A DNA stretch of 7,144 nt from Candidatus Nanopelagicales bacterium (lineage in GTDB: Bacteria > Actinomycetota > Actinomycetes > S36-B12 > UBA5976), in assembly GCA_023257525.1 (NCBI GenBank), contig JALRCB010000048.1, positions 1 through 7,144 on the forward strand, in the 5' to 3' direction. The translations under genes were made by a program, and so were the position numbers. Position 1 is the stretch's first letter. Each line of letters begins with the position of its first letter. Of this stretch, positions 1 through 6,540 are shown piece after piece. The notes under the pieces are model-generated. The model made no database searches and was not told where the DNA came from. It saw only the letters and a program-made list of their open reading frames with translations.

Positions 1-405
1 AATCGTTGGCAAATGATTAACCGCATGCTTGGTATGGACTTCAATGAACCAGTTGAAACTTACTCCTCAAGCGACCATGTATACGAAGGACTTGGTATCC
101 CAAAGGGAACTACTGGCGAACTACCTGGTTCAGCGCGTACTCGTGAAGGTCTAGCCGGTGAAAAGCTAGAAGACCTCGGTGAGACTGGTGCAAACAAGGG
201 CCGTCGCTCTGGATCAGGAAAACCAAAGACTGGTAAATCCGGATCCGGCGCTAAATCAAATAGCAATAATCGGAACTCAGCGTCAAAGCCTCGCTCGACA
301 GGTTCAGGTAACGCTGCGACAAAGGCAACGGCCGAGAAAGCTCCTGCTAAAGAGCGCACCCCACGCCAACGCAGCCGCACTCGTGGAACTCAAAAAGACG
401 CTTAG
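1..405 (+). CDS. DEAD/DEAH-box RNA helicase, C-terminal end (5' partial)
   Basis: The reading frame is open from base 1, so this is the end of a longer gene; the ATG at base 13 is internal. The visible 134 residues begin NRWQMINRMLGMDF, then a segment containing ETYSSSDHVYEGLGIPKGT and a conserved-looking TREGL...LEDLGETG stretch. That is how I remember the post-helicase tail of actinobacterial DEAD-box RNA helicases (RhlE-like). No helicase motifs are visible because the catalytic core lies outside the window. The last ~70 residues are a low-complexity tail rich in Lys, Arg, Ser, Gly, Ala and Thr, ending RQRSRTRGTQKDA. Such basic, disordered tails usually bind RNA non-specifically. The expected role is ATP-dependent RNA remodelling in the cytoplasm (ribosome assembly or mRNA turnover). 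The TAG stop at 403-405 overlaps the stop of the convergent acyltransferase gene. Family assignment rests on tail similarity only. Confidence 0.72.
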   Translation, partial: NRWQMINRMLGMDFNEPVETYSSSDHVYEGLGIPKGTTGELPGSARTREGLAGEKLEDLGETGANKGRRSGSGKPKTGKSGSGAKSNSNNRNSASKPRSTGSGNAATKATAEKAPAKERTPRQRSRTRGTQKDA

Positions 406-1097
406 TTAAAGGCTTTAACTTGCTGCCAAGTATCCATCAACTTGGCTTCTAAAAAGTCGTTTGTTCCTTGCATAGTTAAATCGACAATTTCACTAGCCAT
501 TACTGGTGTCCCGAAAAGTAAATGAATTGTTGGCCTGCGAAAAACTCTGGAAAGCGCTTGCAGAATACTTCGCTCAACTGATCCGGAGCCAAGTTTTCTA
601 GTGTCGTGATGCGCAATCGGCAGGATTGGCATTGAAACAGACTTTGCTAGTGCCGCAGCGCCTGGTCGCCACGGCCTCGGCGATGCTTCCGCATTGATTT
701 GCACATCACCTTCGGGATACATCAAAACGCATTCTTTGTTTTTCAGTGCAATTCGAGCTGCACGATATGCACTTCTACCATCATGTTGGTCCGTTGGAAT
801 GATGCCGCTGCCGGTAACGATTTGTTTGGCAAGCGGGAAGTTCCACATGTCCGATGTTCCAACCGGTCGTAAGTGTCGGTGATGCTTGCAACTTCCCTTG
901 CATGGACCATCAACTGTATATCCGAGTTTATGCAAAGTACCAACCACAACCACAACATCAACTACCGTCGTGTGGTTAATTACCAGCATGGCTGGACCAG
1001 GTGAATTCAATACCGTTAAGTTCTCTTCACCATGAACTTGAATTTTTGTAAGTCTGCGCGACAGAAAGTATAGAAATGTTCCCGGTTGACCGCGCAT
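402..1097 (-). CDS. 1-acyl-sn-glycerol-3-phosphate acyltransferase family protein (PlsC-like)
   Basis: A 231-residue member of the PlsC/LPLAT family, which transfers an acyl chain from acyl-CoA or acyl-ACP to a glycerol-phosphate-type acceptor at the inner face of the membrane. Motif I is NHTTVVD (residues 41-47, the catalytic H-X4-D with His42 and Asp47). Motif II is around GSGIIPTD (97-104). Motif III is YPEGD (127-131), where many homologues have PEGT. The length is near the family norm and there is no obvious transmembrane helix beyond hydrophobic patches. A Cys/His-rich stretch, CKGSCKHHRH (66-75), sits between motifs I and II. The ATG at 1097 is favoured because an in-frame TAG lies four codons upstream and a TAGAAT hexamer sits six bases before it, with no Shine-Dalgarno sequence. 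It lies 33 bp downstream of the SDR gene on the same strand. Exact acyl acceptor cannot be told; actinobacteria carry several paralogues. Confidence 0.88.
   Translation of the reverse strand: MRGQPGTFLYFLSRRLTKIQVHGEENLTVLNSPGPAMLVINHTTVVDVVVVVGTLHKLGYTVDGPCKGSCKHHRHLRPVGTSDMWNFPLAKQIVTGSGIIPTDQHDGRSAYRAARIALKNKECVLMYPEGDVQINAEASPRPWRPGAAALAKSVSMPILPIAHHDTRKLGSGSVERSILQALSRVFRRPTIHLLFGTPVMASEIVDLTMQGTNDFLEAKLMDTWQQVKAFN
404..420 (-). terminator. Short perfect palindrome at the helicase/acyltransferase convergent end, possible weak terminator
   Basis: AGTTAAAG and CTTTAACT flank a single G, a perfect 8-bp inverted repeat; as RNA it would form a 7-bp AT-rich stem with a 3-nt loop. It lies exactly where the two convergent genes end. 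On the minus strand a CTTTTTG run follows about six bases later, which could let it act as a weak terminator for the acyltransferase transcript. On the plus strand no T-run follows. The stem is short and AT-rich and lies inside the acyltransferase C-terminal codons, so it may be chance. Confidence 0.22.
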
Positions 1098-1109
1098 TTC
1101 TAAATTCTA
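1098..1109 (-). promoter_or_regulatory. Putative -10 element for a leaderless acyltransferase transcript
   Basis: Read on the minus strand, TAGAAT (1104-1109; five of six matches to TATAAT) is followed by six bases and then the ATG. This spacing would place the transcription start at or next to the start codon. No Shine-Dalgarno sequence is present. A -35 box is not convincing: TTAACT lies 19 bases upstream. If real, the acyltransferase can be transcribed independently of the SDR gene before it. Confidence 0.45.
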
Positions 1110-1130
1110 CTTCAAGACTTAAAAGCAGAG

Positions 1131-1895
1131 TTAAGCAACAGGTTGCGCACCCGTGATCTCTACGAGTGAGCCACACATGAATGCAGCTTCTTCGGAAGCA
1201 AGGAATGCAACGAGCGCTGCAACTTCATCGGGGCGACCAACTCGACCGAACGGAACTAACGCATCAAGATCTGCGATGGTTCGACCTGATCGCTTGGCAC
1301 CAGCCTCGAGCATCGGTGTGTGAATTTCACCAGGGCAAACTGCATTTACTCGCACATTGTGCGGTGCGTAATCACGTGCCAAGTTTTGTGAGAAGGATGC
1401 AACAGCTGCTTTAGTCACGTTGTAGCCAATGCAGTTAGGTGCTGGATGCAATCCCCACTGCGATGCAGTGTTAACAATTGCACCGCCGCCGCCAGCAATC
1501 ATGTGTGGAAGCGCAGCACGACATAAGTGGAACATGGCAGTGATGTTGACTGCAAACAAATCGTTCCAATCGTCAACACTGATATCTAGAATGTTTCCAC
1601 GTCGCATAATTCCTGCATTGTTTACAAGGACGTCAATTTGGCCACGAAGTTCAAATGCTTGCGAAATCAAATCTGTGCAAGCTGATTCGCTGGAGATGTC
1701 TGCGGGAATTGCAATTGCAGAACCACCACTGGCAGTTATATCAGCCGCTACTTTGTTTGCGTTATCTGCATTTGTATCAGTAACAACTACGAACGCACCT
1801 TCTCCGGCTAGGCGCTGACAAATTGCAGTTCCGATTCCACCGGCTCCGCCAGTAACGATTGCAGTTTTTCCGGTGAATCGAGTTGTCTGGTTCAT
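1131..1895 (-). CDS. SDR family NAD(P)-dependent oxidoreductase
   Basis: A 254-residue classical short-chain dehydrogenase/reductase, a soluble Rossmann-fold enzyme that oxidises or reduces alcohol/ketone groups with NAD(P). The nucleotide-binding motif TGGAGGIG is at residues 15-22, NNAG at 92-95, and the catalytic tetrad is Asn117, Ser145, Tyr158 and Lys162 (YNVTK). The PG motif in NVRVNAVCPGEIHTP follows. Asp40 at the end of the second beta strand (VVVTD) suggests a preference for NAD(H) over NADP(H). All catalytic residues are present and the length is typical. The substrate is unknown; the sequence resembles FabG-like and sugar- or sterol-dehydrogenase-like SDRs without a specific signature. 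The start is supported by a purine-rich GGAAATGGAA (1901-1910) just upstream. It precedes the acyltransferase by 33 bp and diverges from the MgtE-like gene; a link to lipid metabolism would be only a guess from that neighbour. Confidence 0.92.
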   Translation of the reverse strand: MNQTTRFTGKTAIVTGGAGGIGTAICQRLAGEGAFVVVTDTNADNANKVAADITASGGSAIAIPADISSESACTDLISQAFELRGQIDVLVNNAGIMRRGNILDISVDDWNDLFAVNITAMFHLCRAALPHMIAGGGGAIVNTASQWGLHPAPNCIGYNVTKAAVASFSQNLARDYAPHNVRVNAVCPGEIHTPMLEAGAKRSGRTIADLDALVPFGRVGRPDEVAALVAFLASEEAAFMCGSLVEITGAQPVA

Positions 1896-1936
1896 TGATA
1901 TTCCATTTCCTATACAGGTAGCTGATGAGATCTATC

Positions 1937-1964
1937 TTGACACTTGACCCTAGATGAATATCCT
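1937..1964 (+). promoter_or_regulatory. Putative sigma-A-type promoter upstream of the MgtE-like operon
   Basis: A perfect -35 consensus TTGACA (1937-1942) is followed by 16 bases and TATCCT (1959-1964; four of six matches to TATAAT). Transcription would begin near 1971, giving a leader of about 70 bases. The -35 is part of a tandem CTTGAC direct repeat (1936-1941 and 1943-1948). It competes with the leaderless-type element nearer the start codon; the two may be alternative promoters. Confidence 0.4.
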
Positions 1965-1966
1965 GT

Positions 1967-1983
1967 GAATTCAAAAGGAATTC
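1967..1983. repeat. Phased GAATTC repeat in the divergent intergenic region (possible operator)
   Basis: Two copies of the palindrome GAATTC (1967-1972 and 1978-1983) are separated by AAAAG, so their repeat period is 11 bp, about one helical turn. They lie across the predicted start point of the promoter at 1937-1964 and between two divergent genes. That placement would suit a dimeric repressor. No regulator is identified and the element could be chance. Confidence 0.28.
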
Positions 1984-2030
1984 GGGTATTTGAGCAAACT
2001 CAGGATTCTTTAGATATGGGGCTTAACGGG

Positions 2031-2036
2031 TAATCT
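2031..2036 (+). promoter_or_regulatory. Putative -10 element for a leaderless MgtE-like transcript
   Basis: TAATCT is followed by six bases and then the GTG start at 2043. TTTAGA (2009-2014; four of six matches to TTGACA) lies 16 bases upstream as a possible -35. No clear Shine-Dalgarno sequence precedes the GTG, which fits translation of a leaderless mRNA and supports this start. Confidence 0.45.
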
Positions 2037-2042
2037 CGACAC

Positions 2043-3293
2043 GTGAGCACAACACAGACCCGCATCTACCTGGCCAGGCTGGCTGGGACTGCCGTATTTG
2101 ACTCCGTGGGAGATCAAGTAGGCAAGATTCGTGATGTCGTCGTGACCTCACGCTCAGCTAGCAGAGCACCTTCTGTTTTGGGTTTTGTTGTCGAAGTTGC
2201 CCCGCGCCGCAGAATTTTCGTGCCAATGGCTCGCATTACTTCGATTGAGCCAGGTTCAGTTGTAACAAGTGGTGTTGTAAACCTTCGCAGATTTGAAGGT
2301 CGTGCTGAAGAAACTTTAGTGATCGCCGAACTTTTGGACCGTCGCGTAACTCTAATTGAGACAAGTGAAGCGGTAACGGTTCAAGACATCGGAATGACTC
2401 AAGAGCGAACCCAAGAATGGACTATCAGTCGCCTATTCATTCGCAAGGCTGGTTCAGGGTTTGGTCGTCGAGGTGAAACTGTTGCAGTTGAGTGGAGCGC
2501 AGTAACTGGTTTGTTTAATGAAAGTGACCAACAGCCAGTTGATTACCTTTTGGCATCCATTGAAACTATGCGTCCTGCCGACTTAGCTAACTTGCTTCAA
2601 GAGTTGCCACAAAAGCGTCGTCTCGAACTTATTCAAGGTCTTGACGTTGAAAAGCTTGCCGATGTTTTCGAAGAACTTCCAGAAGATGATCGCGTTGAGA
2701 TTATGTCTGAACTTGGCTTGGAACGTGCAACGGATGTTCTGGAAGAAATGGATCCAGATGACGCTGCAGATTTGCTTTCGGAGCTACCACCTGAGCAAGC
2801 TGAAGAATATCTCGAAGCCATGGAACCAGATGAGGCCGAAGACCTTAGAAGGCTTTTGACTTACGATGACTTCAGCGCGGGTGGAATGATGACAACTGAA
2901 CCAGTTGTGCTTTCAACCGACGCCACAGTTGCCGAAGCTCTTGCGCGAGTTCGCCAAGCACAACTTTCACCAGCTTTGGCTTCTCAGGTTTATGTCACAA
3001 GAGCGCCACTTGAAACCCCAACAGGTAAGTATGTTGGCGTTGCACATGTTCAAAGACTTTTGCGGGAACCGCCTTCAAGTTTGGTTTCCGGAGTATTGGA
3101 CACTTCCCTTACGCCTATTGGTCCAGCAGCACCATTAGGCCAAGTAGCTAGATACTTTGCGACTTACAACTTGGTGGCTTTGCCTGTTGTAGACGAGAAT
3201 GATCATTTGATCGGTGCCGTCACTATTGATGACGTTATTGACCATATGTTGCCAGCAGACTGGCGGGAAAACGAGTTAGATGAGGAGGGCTGA
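2043..3293 (+). CDS. PRC-barrel / MgtE intracellular N-domain / CBS-domain protein without a membrane channel
   Basis: A 416-residue, apparently soluble protein. Residues ~5-70 resemble a PRC-barrel (GTAVFDSVGDQVGKIRDVVV), and ~95-160 may be a second, weaker one. Residues ~165-270 form an MgtE_N-like superhelical repeat, with recurring LxxLLxELP-type turns (LANLLQELP, ADVFEELPEDDR, ADLLSELPPEQ) and many acidic residues. Residues ~275-405 are a CBS pair (AGGMMTTEPVVL; GAVTIDDVIDHM). In true MgtE magnesium channels these cytosolic domains sense Mg2+ and gate a C-terminal five-helix pore. Here the protein ends right after the CBS pair, so it cannot transport by itself and annotation as a magnesium transporter would mislead. 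Actinobacteria have conserved homologues of this form (Rv1232c type), so this is unlikely to be a truncation. A regulatory or scaffolding role is inferred. The GTG start has a TAATCT element six bases before it. The DUF1003 gene follows after 2 bases. Confidence 0.9.
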   Translation: MSTTQTRIYLARLAGTAVFDSVGDQVGKIRDVVVTSRSASRAPSVLGFVVEVAPRRRIFVPMARITSIEPGSVVTSGVVNLRRFEGRAEETLVIAELLDRRVTLIETSEAVTVQDIGMTQERTQEWTISRLFIRKAGSGFGRRGETVAVEWSAVTGLFNESDQQPVDYLLASIETMRPADLANLLQELPQKRRLELIQGLDVEKLADVFEELPEDDRVEIMSELGLERATDVLEEMDPDDAADLLSELPPEQAEEYLEAMEPDEAEDLRRLLTYDDFSAGGMMTTEPVVLSTDATVAEALARVRQAQLSPALASQVYVTRAPLETPTGKYVGVAHVQRLLREPPSSLVSGVLDTSLTPIGPAAPLGQVARYFATYNLVALPVVDENDHLIGAVTIDDVIDHMLPADWRENELDEEG

Positions 3294-3295
3294 TC

Positions 3296-3808
3296 ATGGC
3301 ACGCAACGAACGAAGAGGACCACGTTTGGATCAGCCATTAGAAAGAGGCCGTTCCCTACGTCCAACTGTTGATTCCGAAACCGCTGGCCGGGTAAGTGAA
3401 AGAGTCGCTCGATTCTTAGGGTCTTGGCGCTTCTTGGGCTACATGACTTTTGCAGTCTTTAGCTGGTTGCTCTGGAACATTTTTGCACCAGCAGATTTGC
3501 GGATTGATGCGTTTCCATTTCTTTTCTTAACTTTGGCACTTTCACTTCAGGCTTCCTATGCTGCGCCATTGATTTTGTTGGCGCAGAATCGACAGGCAGA
3601 CCGAGATCGAGTGCAATTCCAAGAAGATAGAGATCGCACCGAACGCCTGCTTGCAGATTCTGATTACTTAACACGTGAGATTGCTTCCTTGCGCTTAGCC
3701 CTAGGTGAAGTTGTCACACGCGACTACCTACGTGGCGAGATCCGTGACTTACTGGAAGAATTCAAAGATATACAAGGTGTCGATAAAAAGGATGAGCCAG
3801 AAACTTAA
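3296..3808 (+). CDS. DUF1003 domain-containing membrane protein
   Basis: A 170-residue protein with the DUF1003 pattern. A basic cytosolic N-terminus (1-45) leads to a first transmembrane helix (~46-64, containing YMTFAVFSWLLWN) and a second (~73-95, FPFLFLTLALSLQASYAAP). Then come the family hallmark AQNRQADRDR (96-105) and a charged helical, probably coiled-coil tail (100-160). The biochemical function of the family is unknown to me. Translation is well supported: GAGGAGGG at 3282-3289 lies six bases before the ATG, and the gap to the upstream stop is two bases. Its TAA stop overlaps the mrp ATG (TAATG), indicating translational coupling. It is consistently next to the MgtE-like gene in actinobacteria, so the two may form a complex, with DUF1003 supplying the membrane anchor; that is inference. 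Confidence 0.92.
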   Translation: MARNERRGPRLDQPLERGRSLRPTVDSETAGRVSERVARFLGSWRFLGYMTFAVFSWLLWNIFAPADLRIDAFPFLFLTLALSLQASYAAPLILLAQNRQADRDRVQFQEDRDRTERLLADSDYLTREIASLRLALGEVVTRDYLRGEIRDLLEEFKDIQGVDKKDEPET

Positions 3809-4938
3809 TGAGTGTTAACCAAGAAGCTGTTCAAGCCGCTCTCGCAACTGTAATTGATCCAGAAATTCGTCGACCTATCACTGAAATTGGAATGGTTAAG
3901 GACGTCGCCATAGATGGTGGCAAAGTCACAGTTGGGGTTTACTTGACTATCTCGGCTTGCCCAATGCAAGACACCATCGTTAACAGCGTCAAAGCCGCAG
4001 TTTCTAAAGTCAGAGACGTAGTCGAAGTTGAAGTTGAGCTCGATGTAATGAGTCCTGAGCAACGCACTGCGCTTCGGGAAAAGTTACAGGGCCCAACCAA
4101 AGAGATTCGATTCAACTTGCCTGGCTCCTTAACCAGAATCTATGCAATTGCTTCTGGCAAAGGTGGCGTTGGAAAATCCTCAGTAACAACTAACTTGGCT
4201 GCAGCTATGGCAGTTCAAGGATTGTCCGTTGGAATTGTTGACGCAGATATTTACGGTCACTCAATCCCCGACATGATGGGAGTCACTCAGGCTCCACTCA
4301 AGGTCGAAAACATGATCATGCCGCCGCAGGGTCATGGCGTTCGAATCATGTCCATGCTGCCGCTTAAGCCAAAAGGTCGTCACGAGCCAGTAGCAATGCG
4401 TGGTCCGATGTTGCATCGTTACCTTGAATCATTCTTAAGCGAAGTTTGGTGGGGCGACCTAGACGTGTTACTTCTAGACCTGCCACCAGGCACAGGTGAC
4501 ATTGCAATTAGCACTGCACACCTTTTGCCGCAGAGTGAATTGATCATTGTTACAACACCTCAACCAGCCGCAGCGGATGTTGCCATCCGTGCTGGTATGT
4601 TGGCACCACAAGTTAATCAACGTGTGAGCGGTGTGATTGAAAACATGTCTGCCTTTGCTTGCCCACACTGTGGTGAACCAATCGACATGTTCGGATCTGG
4701 TGGCGGAAAAATGGTTGCCGAAACTCTTAGCCAAAATGTTGGCCAAGAAGTTCCATTGCTAGGACGCATTCCATTTGATCCAGGTTTGCGTGAAGGTGGA
4801 GATGCGGGAATGCCGTTCGTGCTTTCCCACCCTGACGCGCCCGCTTCTAAGGCAATCATTGAGATGGCAACCAAGCTTGGAACTCGGCCACGAGGCTTAG
4901 TTGGTATGAACTTAGGCGTTACACCTAATCGCGATTAA
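3808..4938 (+). CDS. mrp: Mrp/NBP35-family Fe-S cluster carrier ATPase
   Basis: A 376-residue cytosolic P-loop NTPase of the Mrp/ApbC family, which binds a [4Fe-4S] cluster and delivers it to apo-proteins. The N-terminal MIP18/DUF59 domain (~5-80) has the DPE motif at 17-19 and a conserved Cys51 in SACPMQD. The deviant Walker A GKGGVGKS is at 117-124, with signature Lys118 and P-loop Lys123. A switch I-like DADIYGHS is at 145-152 and Walker B LLLDLPPGTGD at 221-231. The C-terminal CPHC (Cys285, Cys288) is the bridging cluster-binding motif of the dimer. All expected residues are present and the length is typical of the DUF59-Mrp fusion. The ATG overlaps the DUF1003 stop in TAATG, and a purine-rich AAGGATGAG (3788-3796) lies 11 bases upstream. 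It ends the operon, its stop overlapping that of the convergent tatB. Confidence 0.96.
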   Translation: MSVNQEAVQAALATVIDPEIRRPITEIGMVKDVAIDGGKVTVGVYLTISACPMQDTIVNSVKAAVSKVRDVVEVEVELDVMSPEQRTALREKLQGPTKEIRFNLPGSLTRIYAIASGKGGVGKSSVTTNLAAAMAVQGLSVGIVDADIYGHSIPDMMGVTQAPLKVENMIMPPQGHGVRIMSMLPLKPKGRHEPVAMRGPMLHRYLESFLSEVWWGDLDVLLLDLPPGTGDIAISTAHLLPQSELIIVTTPQPAAADVAIRAGMLAPQVNQRVSGVIENMSAFACPHCGEPIDMFGSGGGKMVAETLSQNVGQEVPLLGRIPFDPGLREGGDAGMPFVLSHPDAPASKAIIEMATKLGTRPRGLVGMNLGVTPNRD

Positions 4939-5264
4939 GTAGCGTCTGGATCGAAAACTGGATTTACTTTTGCCGAACCAGCCGGACTATTTCCTTGACC
5001 GGACTTTCCGTTTAATCCCACTACTGAAGTTACGGCTGTAGTTGTTAATCCGCGAGGTGTCAGACCACGCAGGTCCTTAGCCAAATCAGTTACTGCTTTG
5101 GTATCGACAGAGCCAGTAAGTTCAGCCGTTGCTTCACTCGCCTTGGTGCGCATTGACTTGATGAACCGTGCGAATTGTGCGCTCATCTCTGGCAGACGCT
5201 CAGGACCAAAAACAATCAGGCCAATCATCGCAATGACCAAAAACTCTGTCCATCCGATATTCAT
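4935..5264 (-). CDS. tatB: Sec-independent (twin-arginine) protein translocase subunit TatB
   Basis: A 109-residue TatA/B-family protein. A short N-terminal transmembrane helix (~4-18, with Glu7 at the conserved polar position) is followed by the FGPERLPE hinge (19-26), characteristic of TatB rather than TatA. Then come an amphipathic helix (~27-50, MSAQFARFIKSMRTKASEA) and a variable Gly/Ser/Thr-rich tail. With TatC it forms the receptor for folded proteins with twin-arginine signal peptides. It lies 27 bases after htrA on the same strand, the order known from mycobacteria; tatA and tatC are not in the window. TAAAGT sits exactly six bases before the ATG, allowing a leaderless transcript. 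A GGGGAG at 12 bases upstream is a possible but distant Shine-Dalgarno sequence within the htrA transcript. Its TAA stop shares the palindromic TTAA with the mrp stop. Confidence 0.94.
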   Translation of the reverse strand: MNIGWTEFLVIAMIGLIVFGPERLPEMSAQFARFIKSMRTKASEATAELTGSVDTKAVTDLAKDLRGLTPRGLTTTAVTSVVGLNGKSGQGNSPAGSAKVNPVFDPDAT

Positions 5265-5276
5265 AACCCGACTTTA
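5265..5276 (-). promoter_or_regulatory. Putative -10 element for a leaderless tatB transcript
   Basis: On the minus strand TAAAGT (5271-5276) is followed by six bases and the tatB ATG. The spacing is the same as at three other starts in this window. No good -35 box is seen at 16-18 bases upstream, and the element overlaps the short htrA-tatB gap, so tatB may also be read from the htrA promoter. Confidence 0.35.
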
Positions 5277-5291
5277 CTCCCCTAGTAAAAG

Positions 5292-6509
5292 TTAGTTCTG
5301 ATCTGAACCCAGAGTCACTTCGATAACGCTGCCATCTTCAAGTGTTAACTCGACAACATCACCTGAATTTTTTGCTCGGATTCTGACAACTAGCTCAGTG
5401 CCATCACTAACTTTGACGCCGTCAATTGCAGTAATCACATCACCAGCAGCCAATTCCGTTTCCGAAGCTGGCCCACCTTCGACTACAGATTGGACCAATG
5501 CACCTTGGCCTTCGTATGACATATCCAATTGAACCCCAATTACTGGGTAACTCGATGAACCTGTCTCAATTAGTTCACTGGCAACTCGTCGAGCTTGATT
5601 AATTGGAATTGCAAAACCAAGTCCAATGCTTCCGCTTTGACCTGATACGGAACTTCCAGTTGTCGCAATAGCTGAATTGATTCCAATCACTTCGCCACGA
5701 GAGTTAACTAACGGCCCGCCAGAGTTACCAGGATTAATTGCAGCATCAGTTTGGATTGCACTGATGAATGAAACGTCAGTGGCATCACCTGCAGTTACCG
5801 GACGATTCAAAGCAGAAACAATGCCACTTGTGACAGTGCCAGTCAGACCCAATGGTGAACCGATCGCAATTGTGGCGTCACCAACAACAACATCGTCAGA
5901 GTCCCCAAGTGCGGCAACTGGCAAGTTCCCGCGATCAATTCGAAGAACTGCTAAGTCATACGATGCGTCAGTTCCAACGATCGTTGCGGTTTCTTGCGTT
6001 TGGTCTTGAAAAGTAACGGTGATGTCTTGTGATCCACCTGCGCCATCAACTACGTGATTATTTGTTAACACGAAAGATTCATTTGCAGTGCTTCGGATAA
6101 TGAATCCAGAACCAGTTCCCGAACCTTGACTTGATGAAACATCAATGGAAACCACTACCGGCAAAACTGCTTGCGCGATTCCCGCAATGGAGTCATCGGC
6201 GCGAGGTGAAGTATCTCCACTTGTGGCGGGAAGTGAAATCGACGGAGCTGGAGTGTTTCCAATCATGGAGGCACCCATGAAACCGATCATGCCCGCCAGA
6301 AGGCCACTGATTACACCAGCTATTATTGCTTTCTTTACGGCTGGTGAAGCGGTGCCCGCTGACTGTTCAGAGAACGTAACTGGGGGCGTGTAAACAAATG
6401 TTGGGGTTGGTAGCGGAGCCACAGCCACTTGGGTTGCTTGCAAATTAGGCAGGTCTACAGAGGAAGGTGTCTCGGGCAACTTATGCGGATCTTCCGGCGT
6501 CTGGTTCAT
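5292..6509 (-). CDS. htrA: HtrA/DegP-like membrane-anchored trypsin-type serine protease with PDZ domain
   Basis: A 405-residue envelope protease that degrades or refolds damaged exported proteins. Residues 1-58 form a Pro/Thr-rich, probably disordered cytosolic segment. One transmembrane helix follows (~60-84, AIIAGVISGLLAGMIGFMGA), acting as a signal anchor. The trypsin-like domain (~105-315) faces outward with an intact triad: His152 (TNNHVVDGA), Asp185 (SYDLAVLRID) and Ser263 (NPGNSGGPL). A single PDZ domain follows (~325-402; PVIGVQLDM and AAGDVITAIDG). This is the actinobacterial HtrA/PepD architecture, shorter at the N-terminus than some mycobacterial versions. The start is probable, not certain: only a weak GAAAG lies seven bases before the ATG, whereas a better AGGAG precedes an out-of-frame ATG 31 bases upstream. 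tatB follows in the same direction. The sigE-rseA pair that sits upstream of htrA in mycobacteria is absent here. Confidence 0.95.
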   Translation of the reverse strand: MNQTPEDPHKLPETPSSVDLPNLQATQVAVAPLPTPTFVYTPPVTFSEQSAGTASPAVKKAIIAGVISGLLAGMIGFMGASMIGNTPAPSISLPATSGDTSPRADDSIAGIAQAVLPVVVSIDVSSSQGSGTGSGFIIRSTANESFVLTNNHVVDGAGGSQDITVTFQDQTQETATIVGTDASYDLAVLRIDRGNLPVAALGDSDDVVVGDATIAIGSPLGLTGTVTSGIVSALNRPVTAGDATDVSFISAIQTDAAINPGNSGGPLVNSRGEVIGINSAIATTGSSVSGQSGSIGLGFAIPINQARRVASELIETGSSSYPVIGVQLDMSYEGQGALVQSVVEGGPASETELAAGDVITAIDGVKVSDGTELVVRIRAKNSGDVVELTLEDGSVIEVTLGSDQN

Positions 6510-6540
6510 AACCTAACTTTCTTGGTAATTCGGTGTTCAT
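6481..6540 (-). CDS. Candidate 19-codon leader ORF overlapping the htrA start
   Basis: On the minus strand ATG at 6540 opens a 19-codon frame (MNTELPRKLGYEPDAGRSA) ending in TAA at 6481-6483, inside htrA codons 9-10 in another frame. Its start is preceded by AGGAG (6549-6553) with an ideal 8-base spacer, the strongest ribosome-binding site in this region. The htrA ATG itself, 31 bases downstream, has only a weak one. It may therefore be a translated leader peptide or a ribosome-loading site coupled to htrA. Codon usage cannot be judged at this length and no homologue is known to me. Confidence 0.33.
   Translation of the reverse strand: MNTELPRKLGYEPDAGRSA

Noticed and set aside
60..380. Minus-strand open frame of 106 codons opposite the helicase tail
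   Set aside because: The Arg/Pro/Phe-rich translation is the complement of the biased Gly/Lys/Ser tail of the helicase, which fits the actinobacterial family. It has no start signals.
2043..3293. The MgtE-like gene as a truncated or frameshifted magnesium channel
   Set aside because: It ends cleanly after the CBS pair, the next gene starts two bases later with a strong ribosome-binding site and is not a pore domain, and channel-less homologues with the same N-terminal PRC region are known in actinobacteria.
5098..6393. Plus-strand open frames opposite tatB and htrA (5098-5295, 5677-6009, 6145-6393)
   Set aside because: They are shadows of well-supported minus-strand genes with intact catalytic and membrane motifs; their translations show no recognisable domain.
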